From assembly GCA_003167495.1 (NCBI GenBank), contig PMSX01000072.1, positions 41,685-105,684 of the forward strand: 64,000 nt of DNA. Reading direction: 5' to 3'. Within the stretch, counting starts at the first letter, position 1. Every line of letters begins with the position of its first letter. The notes under the pieces are model-generated. The model saw only the letters and a program-made list of their open reading frames with translations, ran no database searches and was not told the DNA's origin. The translations under genes and the position numbers were made by a program. The DNA comes from Bryobacterales bacterium. GTDB lineage: Bacteria > Acidobacteriota > Terriglobia > Bryobacterales > Bryobacteraceae. Below, one piece after another: positions 45,319-53,745 of the stretch.

Positions 45319-46632
45319 GTGATGCCGCGGAGAATCTCACTTGTCGTTGCCGCTGCGGTATTGCTGGCTGGGTGCAATAAACCTGCAGAAGAGAAAGACA
45401 AAACGCCCGTGCCGGTGCAGGTGACCGCGGTGACGCAAGCGACCATCCGGCGCATCGTCGAAGGCGAGGGAGCGCTGTATCCTCTCGATCAAGCCAGTAT
45501 CATGCCGAAAGTCTCTGCGCCCGTGCAGAAGTTCTACGTACAGCGCGGCGATCACGTTAAGCGAGGCCAACTGCTGGCGGTGCTCGAAAACCGGGATCTT
45601 ATCTATGCCGCCGCCGAAAGTAAGGGCGCGGTGGAGCAAGCCGAATCGAACCTTCGGACAACTGAAGTTTCCACTGTTCCTGATTCGGTGGTGAAAGCGC
45701 AAACAGATCTGGAAGCAGCGCGTGAAACCCGCGACAGTGCCAAAAGAGTTCTCGAATCCCGGCAGCAGTTGCTCAAACAGGGTGCGATCGCGGGCCGTCT
45801 GGTGGATGACGCACAAATGGCGTACACGCAAGCGGAAGGTCAATACCGGGCCGCCCAAGAACATTTAAAGACGCTCGAATCCATCAAACAGGACCAGATT
45901 AACGGCGCTGCCGCGCAGGTCAGAACCGCGCAAGCACACTTTGGTTCGCAAGAGGCGCAAGTTGAGTATTCGCGGATTGTGAGTCCGATTTCCGGCATTG
46001 TCGCGGACCGGCCGCTGAATGTGGGAGAGATGGCAAATCCAGGCTCGCCGGTGATTACTGTGGTTGATATTTCGGGGATCGTGGCGCGCGTGAACGTTCC
46101 ACAATCGGATGCAGCGGCAGTGCGCGTGGGCCAAACCGCGGCATTGACGCAACCTGATAGTAAAGAGGAAGTGGAAGGCAAGGTGAGCGTCGTAAGCCCG
46201 AGCACCGATCCCAACACGACCACGGTTCAAATCTGGATTGAAGTGGCGAATCCGGACGAGCGGCTCAAGCCTGGGATGCCGGTGCATGCGGCGATCGCGA
46301 CAGAAGTCTATAAGGCCGCCACGGTGGTACCGGCGGCTGCCATTCTACCGGGCGAAGAGGGCGGCACGGCCGTTCTCACGATTTCCGCGGATTCGATCGC
46401 CCATAAGCGCGCGGTAACTCTGGGTGTGCGCGAAGGCAATCAGGTTCAGATTCTCACGGGCGCCAACCCCGGCGAAGAAGTGGTTGTGGTGGGTGGTATG
46501 GGACTCGACGACAACACAAAGGTCAGGGTTGTGACGACCGCAGTGGAGGAATCTGACGACGATGACGATAACAATGAGCCAAGTCCTGCGAGCCCGAAAG
46601 ATACCAAAAAAGATCAGGCGAAGCAGAAATGA
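45319..46632 (+). CDS. RND efflux adaptor lipoprotein (second system)
   Basis: A 437-residue adaptor with a lipobox at its N-terminus (VAAAVLLAGCNKP), so it is probably anchored in the inner membrane by a lipidated Cys. It has lipoyl halves around VSAPVQKFYVQRGDHVKRGQLL and YSRIVSPISGIVADRPLNVGE, a coiled coil between them, a beta-barrel and a membrane-proximal domain (VVPAAAILPGEEGG). The C-terminus is unusual: an acidic run ESDDDDDNNEP is followed by a Lys-rich tail. The start is GTG at 45319 or ATG at 45322, one base after the channel stop. It overlaps the pump gene by four bases. Confidence 0.9.
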   Translation: MMPRRISLVVAAAVLLAGCNKPAEEKDKTPVPVQVTAVTQATIRRIVEGEGALYPLDQASIMPKVSAPVQKFYVQRGDHVKRGQLLAVLENRDLIYAAAESKGAVEQAESNLRTTEVSTVPDSVVKAQTDLEAARETRDSAKRVLESRQQLLKQGAIAGRLVDDAQMAYTQAEGQYRAAQEHLKTLESIKQDQINGAAAQVRTAQAHFGSQEAQVEYSRIVSPISGIVADRPLNVGEMANPGSPVITVVDISGIVARVNVPQSDAAAVRVGQTAALTQPDSKEEVEGKVSVVSPSTDPNTTTVQIWIEVANPDERLKPGMPVHAAIATEVYKAATVVPAAAILPGEEGGTAVLTISADSIAHKRAVTLGVREGNQVQILTGANPGEEVVVVGGMGLDDNTKVRVVTTAVEESDDDDDNNEPSPASPKDTKKDQAKQK

Positions 46633-49600
46633 GCGATGTTTCGATAGCGCATCCGAGCGTGCAACCGGAACTTCTGCATTGGACGGCACGGCACGGTAAA
46701 CCGATCATCTTTGCGATTCTGACGCTGGTGGCAGTTGGCATCTACCTGGCCACATCCATTCCTGTCTCCGTTTTCCCGAGCACGGATTTCCCGCGCATTG
46801 TCGTGGGCGCAGATGTAGGCGTCTATCCGATTGATCAGATGCTCGTTACTGTGACGCAGCCGTTGGAAGACGCGTTGAATACCGTTCCCGGATTAGATCA
46901 TGTGAGTTCTATTACGAGCCGTGGCAGCGCCGAAATCGACTTGTTTTTCGATTGGAACGTGGATATGTACCGGACGTTGGAGCTGGTCAACGCCGCCATT
47001 GCGCGGATACAATCCACGCTGCCTGCGAATGCTAAAGTAACTGCCAACCGGCTCACGTTCGCGGCTTTTCCGATACTTGGCTACAGTCTGACGTCAGAAA
47101 AGATTCCGCAAACGGCTCTTTGGGAGTTGGCCAATTACACGCTGAAACCTCGCTTGAATCGCGCGGCGGGCGTCTCTTCGGTGGTCGTGCAAGGTGGGCA
47201 AGTGCCCGAGTTTCTGGTGCAGCCCGACCCGGCAAGGCTGGTTCAAACGGCAGTGACGATACCAAATATCCTCGACGCCATCGGCCGGAGTAACATGATC
47301 GATTCGCCGGGGCTGATTGAAACCAATCATCAATTGGCGCTGACGCTGATGACCGGCCAGGCTCGAAGCCCTGAGGATATCGCAAACATCGTCATCAAGA
47401 CTACGCCTGCAGGCTCAGCGGTCCATATCAAAGATGTTGCGGGCGTGGGCAATTCCGTGATGCCGGTATACACAGTGGTGACCGCGAACGGAAAGCCTGC
47501 GGTTCTTCTGAACATCTTCCGGCAACCGGCGAGCAACACCGTGGAAGTGGCTGATGCCGTTCATAATGAGATCGCCAGCCTCAAGAAGGACCTTCCGCCG
47601 GGCGTTGATATACGTCCTTTTTACGACCAATCGGAGTTGGTGACTGAGTCGATCGATAGCGTGCGCGATGCCATTGTGCTTGGCTTGATTTTGGCGTGTC
47701 TCATTATGGTGCTTTTTCTGCGTGATTGGGGCACATCTCTGGTGGCTGGCATGGTGATACCGGCCACCATCGGCATTACGTTCATTGCTATGCGCATGCT
47801 GGGCCAAAGCTTCAACCTGATGACGCTAGGAGGTCTGGCGGCGGCTGTTGGTTTAGTGATTGACGATGCGATTGTGGTGGTGGAAAATATTGTGCTGCAT
47901 CGCGATTCAGGGCAATCGCGGGCGGAAGCAATTCGCAGCGGCATACGGGAGATTCGCGTTCCGCTCGTTGGTTCAACGATTACCCCGATCGTGGTGTTCT
48001 TGCCGCTCATTTCGATCAACGGCGTAACCGGGGTCTTCTTCCGCGCTCTTGCGATAACAGTGGGCGTGGCGCTGCTGACCTCACTGGTGTTGGCGCTGAC
48101 GTGGACTCCCACATTGAGCCACTACTTCATCCGCCGTAAAGAGATGACCAGTAGCGAACACCACGACACGGTTGCGCCTTGGCTCATGCACGCCTGTGAG
48201 CGCACACTGCTTTTCACTCTGAAGCATCGCCTTCTGCTGGCGCTGTTCACGATTCTGTTGATTGGCGGTTCTTATTTCTGTTATCGACACACTGGTTCGG
48301 ATCTGCTGCCCGCGATGGACGAAGGCGGCTTTATTGTCGACTACACGATGCCTCCGGGATCCTCTCTGCGGGAGACGAATCGAGTGATTAGCCACGTTGA
48401 GAGAATCCTGAGGGACACACCGGACGTGGCTACGACGGCGCGGCGAACCGGCCTGCAACTCGGCTTAGCGGCAGTCACGGAAGCGAATCAGGGCGATATC
48501 AGCGTCAAGTTGAAGCCGATGGCTCCCTTTTGGTCGAGGTGGTTTGGCGGTACTTCGGTGAATGAGCGAACACGTTCCGGAGATGAAGTGATTGCCGATG
48601 TGCGGGCGAAGGTTACGGAGGCCGAGCCCTTGCTCGACGTGGAATTTCCGCAGCTGTTGCAAGACATGATTGGCGATCTGACCAGCGCGCCACAACCTGT
48701 GGTGATTAAGCTCTTCGCTGAGGATGGGGATCTGCTTCGCCATTGGGCGCCGGTTGAAGCGAGCGCGATCAAGAAACTGCCAGGCGTGGTGGATGTGGAG
48801 GATGGCATCGAAGCGACCACTAGCGGAACGGCCTTTACATTTAGCATCGATCCCGCGATTGCCGCCCGCGCGGGCTTTACACCGCAAGAGGTGGAGTTGG
48901 ACGCCAGCGCCATGTTGCAGGGCGAACCGGCGGCCACGCCTGTCATATTGAACGCTCGCGCATACACGATTCGCGTGCAATTCCCGCCGTCGGCCCGCAA
49001 GACGCTGGACGCCATGCAGAAGACGGTGATCGTGAGCGGGACGGGCAAAACCGCGACTATCGGTTCGCTCGCAACCTTGACGGAGATTCCAGGGCAAACG
49101 GAAATCATTCGTGAAAACCTGCAGCGCTCCGTGGATGTGACCGCGCGCTTCGAAGGGATCAATTTGGGAGATGGCATGGCCGCGATCCAGAAGGCAGTGG
49201 CCGAATCGAATTTGCCGCCGAGCATTCGTGTCGAATACGGCGGCCAGTTTGCAGAACAGCAGAAGTCATTCCGCGATCTGGTGTTCGTACTGGCGCTGGC
49301 GATTGTACTCGTGTTCATGGTTCTGCTTTTCGAGTTTGGCGAGTTTGGCGCGCCGGTTGCGGTGCTCGCGTCCGCGCTGCTGTCCACGTGTGGCGTTTTC
49401 CTGGCGCTGCTTGTCACACGCACAACTTTCAACCTCTCGTCTTTCATGGGGCTGATTATGGTGGTGGGCATTGTGGCGAAAAACGGGATACTTTTGCTGG
49501 ATGCCGATCAGAAATTTCGCGCCATGGGCATAGCCCCGGAACAAAGCATGACTCGGGCTGGTGAGCGGCGCTTACGGCCCATCATGATGACCGCGCTGGC

Positions 49601-49760
49601 CACTGTGGCCGGAATGTTTCCGCTAGCCTTCGCTGTGGGCGCTGGTTCGCAAATGCTTCAGCCTTTGGCGATTGCCGTGATTGGCGGCGTTCTGGCTTCG
49701 ATGATTTTGTCTCTGGTAGTGACACCGGCTGTACGCTTCTATCTCGGAGCCGGAACTTAA
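46629..49760 (+). CDS. RND-family efflux transporter (second system)
   Basis: A 1043-residue RND pump with twelve helices. It shows IPVSVFPSTDFPRIVV at the first periplasmic entry, GGLAAAVGLVIDDAIVVVENI with the helix-4 Asp pair of drug and multisubstrate pumps, and FMGLIMVVGIVAKNGILLLD in helix 10. It also has GERRLRPIMMTALATVAGMFPLA, a conserved cytosolic segment. The DD pair and NxxGxxL pattern fit the HAE1/MdtB-like group better than Cu/Ag pumps. It is coupled with the upstream adaptor gene and followed after 21 bases by a beta-propeller gene. Confidence 0.92.
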   Translation: MSDVSIAHPSVQPELLHWTARHGKPIIFAILTLVAVGIYLATSIPVSVFPSTDFPRIVVGADVGVYPIDQMLVTVTQPLEDALNTVPGLDHVSSITSRGSAEIDLFFDWNVDMYRTLELVNAAIARIQSTLPANAKVTANRLTFAAFPILGYSLTSEKIPQTALWELANYTLKPRLNRAAGVSSVVVQGGQVPEFLVQPDPARLVQTAVTIPNILDAIGRSNMIDSPGLIETNHQLALTLMTGQARSPEDIANIVIKTTPAGSAVHIKDVAGVGNSVMPVYTVVTANGKPAVLLNIFRQPASNTVEVADAVHNEIASLKKDLPPGVDIRPFYDQSELVTESIDSVRDAIVLGLILACLIMVLFLRDWGTSLVAGMVIPATIGITFIAMRMLGQSFNLMTLGGLAAAVGLVIDDAIVVVENIVLHRDSGQSRAEAIRSGIREIRVPLVGSTITPIVVFLPLISINGVTGVFFRALAITVGVALLTSLVLALTWTPTLSHYFIRRKEMTSSEHHDTVAPWLMHACERTLLFTLKHRLLLALFTILLIGGSYFCYRHTGSDLLPAMDEGGFIVDYTMPPGSSLRETNRVISHVERILRDTPDVATTARRTGLQLGLAAVTEANQGDISVKLKPMAPFWSRWFGGTSVNERTRSGDEVIADVRAKVTEAEPLLDVEFPQLLQDMIGDLTSAPQPVVIKLFAEDGDLLRHWAPVEASAIKKLPGVVDVEDGIEATTSGTAFTFSIDPAIAARAGFTPQEVELDASAMLQGEPAATPVILNARAYTIRVQFPPSARKTLDAMQKTVIVSGTGKTATIGSLATLTEIPGQTEIIRENLQRSVDVTARFEGINLGDGMAAIQKAVAESNLPPSIRVEYGGQFAEQQKSFRDLVFVLALAIVLVFMVLLFEFGEFGAPVAVLASALLSTCGVFLALLVTRTTFNLSSFMGLIMVVGIVAKNGILLLDADQKFRAMGIAPEQSMTRAGERRLRPIMMTALATVAGMFPLAFAVGAGSQMLQPLAIAVIGGVLASMILSLVVTPAVRFYLGAGT

Positions 49761-49781
49761 TTTGAAAGGAAGAATTGGATT

Positions 49782-50789
49782 ATGACTAAAAGACTTTTGG
49801 CTGCGAGTTTGGCGATCGGCGCCGTGGCTCTGGCCGCGGAGGGCTTCAAGGTCCTCTCTTCGATCAAGATCGGCGGCACGGGCGGCTGGGATTACGTGGC
49901 CGTGGATGCAGAGGCTAATCGCGTTTACGCTTCGCACGGCACAATCGTGGAAGTGGTGGATACGAAGGCCGGTAAGGTGGTCGGTCAAATCACGCAATTG
50001 CATGGCGTGCACGGGATCGCCGTGGCGCCGGAATTCGGCAAAGGATTCATCACGAATGGACAGTCGAATAGTGTGACCATTTTCGACCTAAAGACGTTGG
50101 CCAAAGTAGGTGAGCCCCAAACCGGGCAGAACCCCGACTCGGTGTGCTTCGAGCCCAAGACGAAACGTATCTTTACGTTCAACGGCCGTTCGAGTGATTC
50201 GACTGCGATTGATCCGAAAACCAATGAAGTGATTAAGACCCTGCCATTGGGCGGAAAGCCTGAGGAGTGCGCAGCCGATGGGACAGGAAAGATCTATGCA
50301 AATCTCGAGGATTCGAGCGAAATTATTGAGATGGACGCCGCTAAACCGGCAGTGCTCCGGCACGCTTCACTAGCACCCTGTGAAGGACCTTCGGGGCTTG
50401 CGATCGACATCAAGAATAAAAAGCTGTTTGCGGCGTGCAGTAACAAGGTGATGGCCGTGGTCGACATTCCTACTCTGAAAGTTTTGGCGACACCGGCGAT
50501 TGGAGCGGGTGTGGACGGTGCAGGATACGACGCGGGACTTGGTCTGGCGTTCAGCTCTAACGGTGGCGACGGTACGCTCAGCATCGTGAAGGAAGTGAAC
50601 GGTAAGTTCGAGACTGTGGACACAGTGACCACCGAAAAAGGCGCCAGAACGATGACCGTCGATTCGAAAAATCATAGGGTCTATTTACTGGCCGCCGAAT
50701 TCGGCCCTGCGCCGGAAGCGGAGCCCGGCAAAAGAGTGCGGCCGCCGATCCTGCCCGACAGTTTTCACATTCTGGTGGTGGGCAAATAA
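49782..50789 (+). CDS. YncE-like exported beta-propeller protein
   Basis: A 335-residue protein with a signal peptide (LLAASLAIGAVALAAEG) and repeated YVTN/YncE-type propeller blades: WDYVAVDAEANRVYASHGTIVEVVD, GIAVAPEFGKGFITNGQSNSVTIFD (key repeats VAVDAEANRVYAS, VAPEFGKGF.TNG), CAADGTGKIYANLED and GLAIDIKNKKLFAACSNKVMAVVD (key residues AIDIKNKKLF). It probably binds a partner or surface polymer in the periplasm; no enzyme motif is seen. A GAAAGGAAG ribosome site precedes the ATG. It is the last gene of the efflux operon, an association I cannot explain. Confidence 0.85.
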   Translation: MTKRLLAASLAIGAVALAAEGFKVLSSIKIGGTGGWDYVAVDAEANRVYASHGTIVEVVDTKAGKVVGQITQLHGVHGIAVAPEFGKGFITNGQSNSVTIFDLKTLAKVGEPQTGQNPDSVCFEPKTKRIFTFNGRSSDSTAIDPKTNEVIKTLPLGGKPEECAADGTGKIYANLEDSSEIIEMDAAKPAVLRHASLAPCEGPSGLAIDIKNKKLFAACSNKVMAVVDIPTLKVLATPAIGAGVDGAGYDAGLGLAFSSNGGDGTLSIVKEVNGKFETVDTVTTEKGARTMTVDSKNHRVYLLAAEFGPAPEAEPGKRVRPPILPDSFHILVVGK

Positions 50790-50794
50790 GGGCC

Positions 50795-50825
50795 TGCCTG
50801 GATTCGGAAGTGTTGCCCCCAGGCA
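50795..50825 (+). terminator. Possible terminator hairpin after the YncE-like gene
   Basis: TGCCTGG (50795-50801) can pair with CCAGGCA (50819-50825). The T-run is weak (CATTT), so termination is uncertain. It would separate the efflux operon from the peptide cluster. Confidence 0.35.
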
Positions 50826-50832
50826 CATTTCC

Positions 50833-50901
50833 ATGAGCGCTAGGAATTGCGCCAGCATAGAGGCTTGCGTTGCACTCGTTTGCGGTGATGGCTCAGCCTA
50901 A
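50833..50901 (+). other. Very short open frame covering the left 53-bp flanking repeat
   Basis: A 22-codon frame from ATG 50833 reads with the tail EACVALVCGDGSA. The right-hand copy of the repeat gives a related tail (see 58836). No ribosome site is obvious and coding is doubtful. It is listed because the same frame and stop position are kept in both copies. Confidence 0.15.
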
Positions 50902-50906
50902 CGTAC
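50854..50906. repeat. Left copy of 53-bp imperfect direct repeat flanking the peptide cluster
   Basis: This matches 58863-58915 at 44 of 53 positions by my count with no gaps. The shared core includes GGCTTGCGTTGCACTC and GGCTCAGCCT. It lies just outside the first precursor promoter. Confidence 0.75.
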
Positions 50907-50926
50907 AACCGTTCGCCTCGATCCCC

Positions 50927-50955
50927 TTGCAAACTAAACCGCATGGAGGTAGAAT
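50927..50955 (+). promoter_or_regulatory. Putative sigma-70 promoter of precursor gene 1
   Basis: TTGCAA (50927-50932) and TAGAAT (50950-50955) are separated by exactly 17 bases, 32 bases upstream of the first precursor ATG. The second precursor has TTGCAA at nearly the same distance from its ATG (60 versus 59 bases), which supports a regulatory role. Confidence 0.55.
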
Positions 50956-50986
50956 TACCTTACTCTAAAGAAGGGAGACACCTACC

Positions 50987-51103
50987 ATGTTGCGTTTTAA
51001 TAAACAATTGGGTTCGACGTGCGCAGCTTCAAGCGTTGTACTGACCCCTGGCGGCTGCACTTCATGCCCGACCACCTGCTGTTCTTGTTCCTGCTGTTGC
51101 TAA
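50987..51103 (+). CDS. Streptolysin S-like (SagA-like) TOMM precursor peptide 1
   Basis: A 38-residue ribosomal peptide precursor. The leader begins MLRFNKQLGSTCAASSVV and ends LTPGG. The core is CTSCPTTCCSCSCCC, with eight Cys, two Ser and three Thr in 15 residues. The layout mirrors streptolysin S precursor SagA, whose leader begins MLKF and ends VAPGG before a Cys-rich core. AGGGAG lies nine bases upstream of the ATG. The SagC-, SagD- and SagB-like genes next to it would convert core Cys/Ser/Thr into azolines and then thiazoles or oxazoles. No charged residue occurs in the core. The product should be small, hydrophobic and heavily heterocyclised; its activity (cytolysin or other) is unknown. 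Confidence 0.88.
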   Translation: MLRFNKQLGSTCAASSVVLTPGGCTSCPTTCCSCSCCC

Positions 51104-51124
51104 TCCCGCGTGCTGTTAGCGGGA
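51104..51124 (+). terminator. Hairpin directly after precursor gene 1, possible attenuator
   Basis: TCCCGC (51104-51109) pairs with GCGGGA (51119-51124), starting at the base after the stop codon. The following tract is only CTTTGC. In the streptolysin operon a partial terminator after sagA makes precursor mRNA abundant relative to the enzyme genes; a similar role is inferred here. Confidence 0.4.
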
Positions 51125-51132
51125 CTTTGCAC

Positions 51133-51216
51133 ATGACGCAGAATGCCACGCCCGTGGGCGGCAATCGGCTATGGGTAAAGGAGAATGGCTATGGCTCATC
51201 AGCAGTTGCAGGCTAA
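51133..51216 (+). CDS. Possible micro-ORF downstream of precursor 1
   Basis: A 27-codon frame starting ATG 51133, with the segment NATPVGGNRLWVKENGYGS. The equivalent place after precursor 2 has a frame with ATPVSEYLLWVKENCQSF. Between the copies the base differences in the shared LWVKEN codons and in the first Ala codon are synonymous, which hints at a coding past. It could be a relic of the duplicated unit. There is no clear ribosome site. Confidence 0.25.
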   Translation: MTQNATPVGGNRLWVKENGYGSSAVAG

Positions 51217-51260
51217 GTTAGTCAAGTAAACTATCCTTAAAAACAATTGCTGGTGATCAT

Positions 51261-52385
51261 ATGACTGATAACTCGAAGGCGAACGACGCCCAGAAAACTC
51301 TAATATTGCGTGACAGCGTGCAGCTTTACTACAATGGCGCTGATGAACTCCGCTTTCGTAAAGGTGTTTGGAACTTTGAAGAAGCAATCCTGACGTTTGA
51401 GGGTCTCAGCAAGGATCACAAAGACACTTTAGTCAAGATCTTCAACTTGCTGCAAGACGGCGGAAGAGTGGACCGCGAGCGTCTCCCTAATGAGCAGAAT
51501 CTTACGCAATTGGAGAGAGAGCAAATTACCCAAACGCTTGATGCCCTGCGTGCCAAAGATTATGTTTCCGACGGCGACGACGCGGACGCCAGACATTTCC
51601 TCAACCAACTTCTCGAGGGCACTACCGAATTCGTAACTAATAGTGCCTCCAGCGAGAGACCTGTATTGTTTTTCGCAGACACCCAATCGATCAAAGATTA
51701 TGCGGTCATGCTGGCAAAAGAAATCGAGATGCCGTTGACAGTCATGACGCAAGACGAATTCAAAGCCATTGAGGCGCTGGATTTGACCACGAAGTTCGAC
51801 GCGTACGGAACCAGAAAACAACTGGAGTCTTTACGTGAAATCCTTGAGCCCTTTAGCTGTATCGTCGGATGTATCGAAAGACCTCACATCATCTTTTTGC
51901 GCAATGTGAATCGGGTCCTCGTTCAGACTTCGCAGGTACTGAGCCTTGGCCTTTTGGATGGACCCTTTACTACCATTTTTACCATCAAGCCCCCTGAAAC
52001 GGGATGTTTTGAGTGCTTTGAGCAGCGCTTGCTGGCGCGGATGCAGGAGATGCCTCCCTATCAGCAATTCGTAGCGCAAACCAGAAACCTCCACAGATTC
52101 GACAACAAGATTCATGCCAGCCCGCTGATGCATTCTCTGGCGGCGCAGGCTCTCTTTGAAGGGCTGACTGTCTCTAAAATCGGGAAAGCGAAGTTGGCGG
52201 GACGTGTATTGAATACCTATGTGCCTCTCATGGAGATTCAGGTTCAGCCTCTGCTGCGTGTGCCATTCTGTCCGGCCTGCGGTTTCGTTGCGGAAGCTCG
52301 AATGGAAGAAATGTATACCTCGTCGAAAAAGATGGTTGATCGCGTAGTCGACCGGGTCACCCTTGTGGATTCGAGTCGACGCTAA
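51261..52385 (+). CDS. SagC-like E1/ocin-ThiF-like TOMM cyclodehydratase partner with leader-binding domain
   Basis: A 374-residue protein of the SagC/ocin-ThiF-like kind, the partner that holds the precursor leader and activates the YcaO enzyme. Residues 12-102 look like a RiPP recognition element: TLILRDSVQLYYNGADELRF, a helix-rich winged domain and RAKDYV. The middle is an E1-like fold without ATP motifs. Two CxxC pairs, C249/C252 (TGCFECFEQR) and C337/C340 (PFCPACG), would bind a structural zinc as in other TOMM E1-like proteins. The ATG at 51261 is the first start after the precursor and the YcaO gene follows after 31 bases. I recognise the family from these motifs and context rather than from high identity. 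Confidence 0.85.
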   Translation: MTDNSKANDAQKTLILRDSVQLYYNGADELRFRKGVWNFEEAILTFEGLSKDHKDTLVKIFNLLQDGGRVDRERLPNEQNLTQLEREQITQTLDALRAKDYVSDGDDADARHFLNQLLEGTTEFVTNSASSERPVLFFADTQSIKDYAVMLAKEIEMPLTVMTQDEFKAIEALDLTTKFDAYGTRKQLESLREILEPFSCIVGCIERPHIIFLRNVNRVLVQTSQVLSLGLLDGPFTTIFTIKPPETGCFECFEQRLLARMQEMPPYQQFVAQTRNLHRFDNKIHASPLMHSLAAQALFEGLTVSKIGKAKLAGRVLNTYVPLMEIQVQPLLRVPFCPACGFVAEARMEEMYTSSKKMVDRVVDRVTLVDSSRR

Positions 52386-52416
52386 ATCTCGCAGCCCATT
52401 AGAGAGAACAAAACCA

Positions 52417-53745
52417 GTGCTAAGGTTCTATCCTTCGAGCGTACACGTGGTCAACGAGTTTAGGCGCCTGTGCGGCCAACACTTCGGTATCACGGAATCG
52501 CAGATTGTTCAAGTAACGCAATCAAAACACGCGCCCCGTGTGCAAACCATGACGGCCCGAATGCCCAACTACCACAAGGTGTTGCTGGGTGAAAAGACCG
52601 AAATTCAATATCACTTGGCGGGCTACGGCGTCTACAGAGAAGAAGCACTCATTCGGCTGCTTGGAGAGGGTATTGAGCGCTATGCGCTTATTACGGCCGC
52701 GGCCGCAGTCAAGAAGAGGTTGTTCAAAGCCAGTTATAACGATTTGAAGTCCGAATCGAATGTGATGCCCTGGGAATTGATCAATATCTTCACCGAAAAG
52801 GACTATGAAAGAATGCGCGGAAAGGTAATTTTCCGCAGCATCACGCGCGACGATCAGATTAGCTGGATATGGTGTCCATCGCTTTTCAACGCCGGCAAGG
52901 ATATTTGCATCCCAGCCCAGTGTCTGTTTACCGGCGCGCAGTTAGAAGGCGAAATACCTTTCGTGACTTCCTTTTCCAAAGGCTGCGCCAGCCACACTGA
53001 TCCAAAGCTTGCGCTGCGAAGTGCCCTGCTCGAAGCGGTCGAAGCTGACGCGCTCATGATCCGCTGGTATACCCTCACAAAACCGCGGCGAATCATCCTG
53101 GATGATCCGATTTTGCGAGATATGATCGCCGAGATCTTCAGCGATCTCGACGTCGAGATTGTACCTTACGAGTACACTATGCCGGGAATGCCCGGGCATG
53201 CATTTGCAGTGGCGCTGTTGAGCAAGGGTACTGAACGCCCGACAGTTCTACTTGGAACGGGGGCAGGACTGAACCCAGCCGCTACTCTCTATAGAACTCT
53301 CATTGAAGCTGTTGCGATTTTCTATATGGGTTACAACGGCCCCGCACTTCAGCCGCGTGATTACCTCACCAACATCGACGAACACAGCCATACGAACCTG
53401 GATAGCAATGTTGCTTACTGGGCTGGCGCCGAAGACGGTGATAGCAAGCGCGCCACCATGAGAAACATGGCGGAAGGCGAAGTCGCGCTCAGCACTTTGA
53501 AGAACTACCAATCGGCGATTGACGAGGAACTGGATTACATCCTTGGCGAGTTAAAGAACGTCTCGAACTACGCGGTTCACCTGGATATTACGCCTCCTGA
53601 ACTCGGACATACGGATTGGTCGGTAGCCCGGGTGTTTTTCCCGGAAATGGTGCAAGTGTCGCTGCCATCCTTCCCTTACGGTGCCCATCCCCGGTTGCTT
53701 AAATTTGGAGGGATTCAAAATCAATTACCTCATCCGTCCCCTTGA
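52417..53745 (+). CDS. SagD-like YcaO cyclodehydratase
   Basis: A 442-residue YcaO-domain protein, the ATP-dependent enzyme that cyclises Cys, Ser and Thr side chains onto the preceding amide to form azolines. The ATP/Mg region is visible as GLGEGIERYALI-type residues (here LLGEGIERYALI) and SKGCASHTDPKLALRSALLEAVEADALMIRW, of which LLEAVEADAL is the core. The C-terminus ends LPHPSP, that is PxPxP, the hallmark tail of azoline-forming YcaO enzymes. The GTG at 52417 has AGAGAG upstream; a TTG at 52363 would overlap the SagC-like gene. It is expected to work as a complex with the upstream protein. Confidence 0.93.
   Translation: MLRFYPSSVHVVNEFRRLCGQHFGITESQIVQVTQSKHAPRVQTMTARMPNYHKVLLGEKTEIQYHLAGYGVYREEALIRLLGEGIERYALITAAAAVKKRLFKASYNDLKSESNVMPWELINIFTEKDYERMRGKVIFRSITRDDQISWIWCPSLFNAGKDICIPAQCLFTGAQLEGEIPFVTSFSKGCASHTDPKLALRSALLEAVEADALMIRWYTLTKPRRIILDDPILRDMIAEIFSDLDVEIVPYEYTMPGMPGHAFAVALLSKGTERPTVLLGTGAGLNPAATLYRTLIEAVAIFYMGYNGPALQPRDYLTNIDEHSHTNLDSNVAYWAGAEDGDSKRATMRNMAEGEVALSTLKNYQSAIDEELDYILGELKNVSNYAVHLDITPPELGHTDWSVARVFFPEMVQVSLPSFPYGAHPRLLKFGGIQNQLPHPSP

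Noticed and set aside
48488-49471. 327-codon minus-strand frame opposite the second RND pump
   Set aside because: The plus strand encodes a well-conserved RND transporter across the whole interval; the antisense frame is Ser/Thr-rich with no family features.
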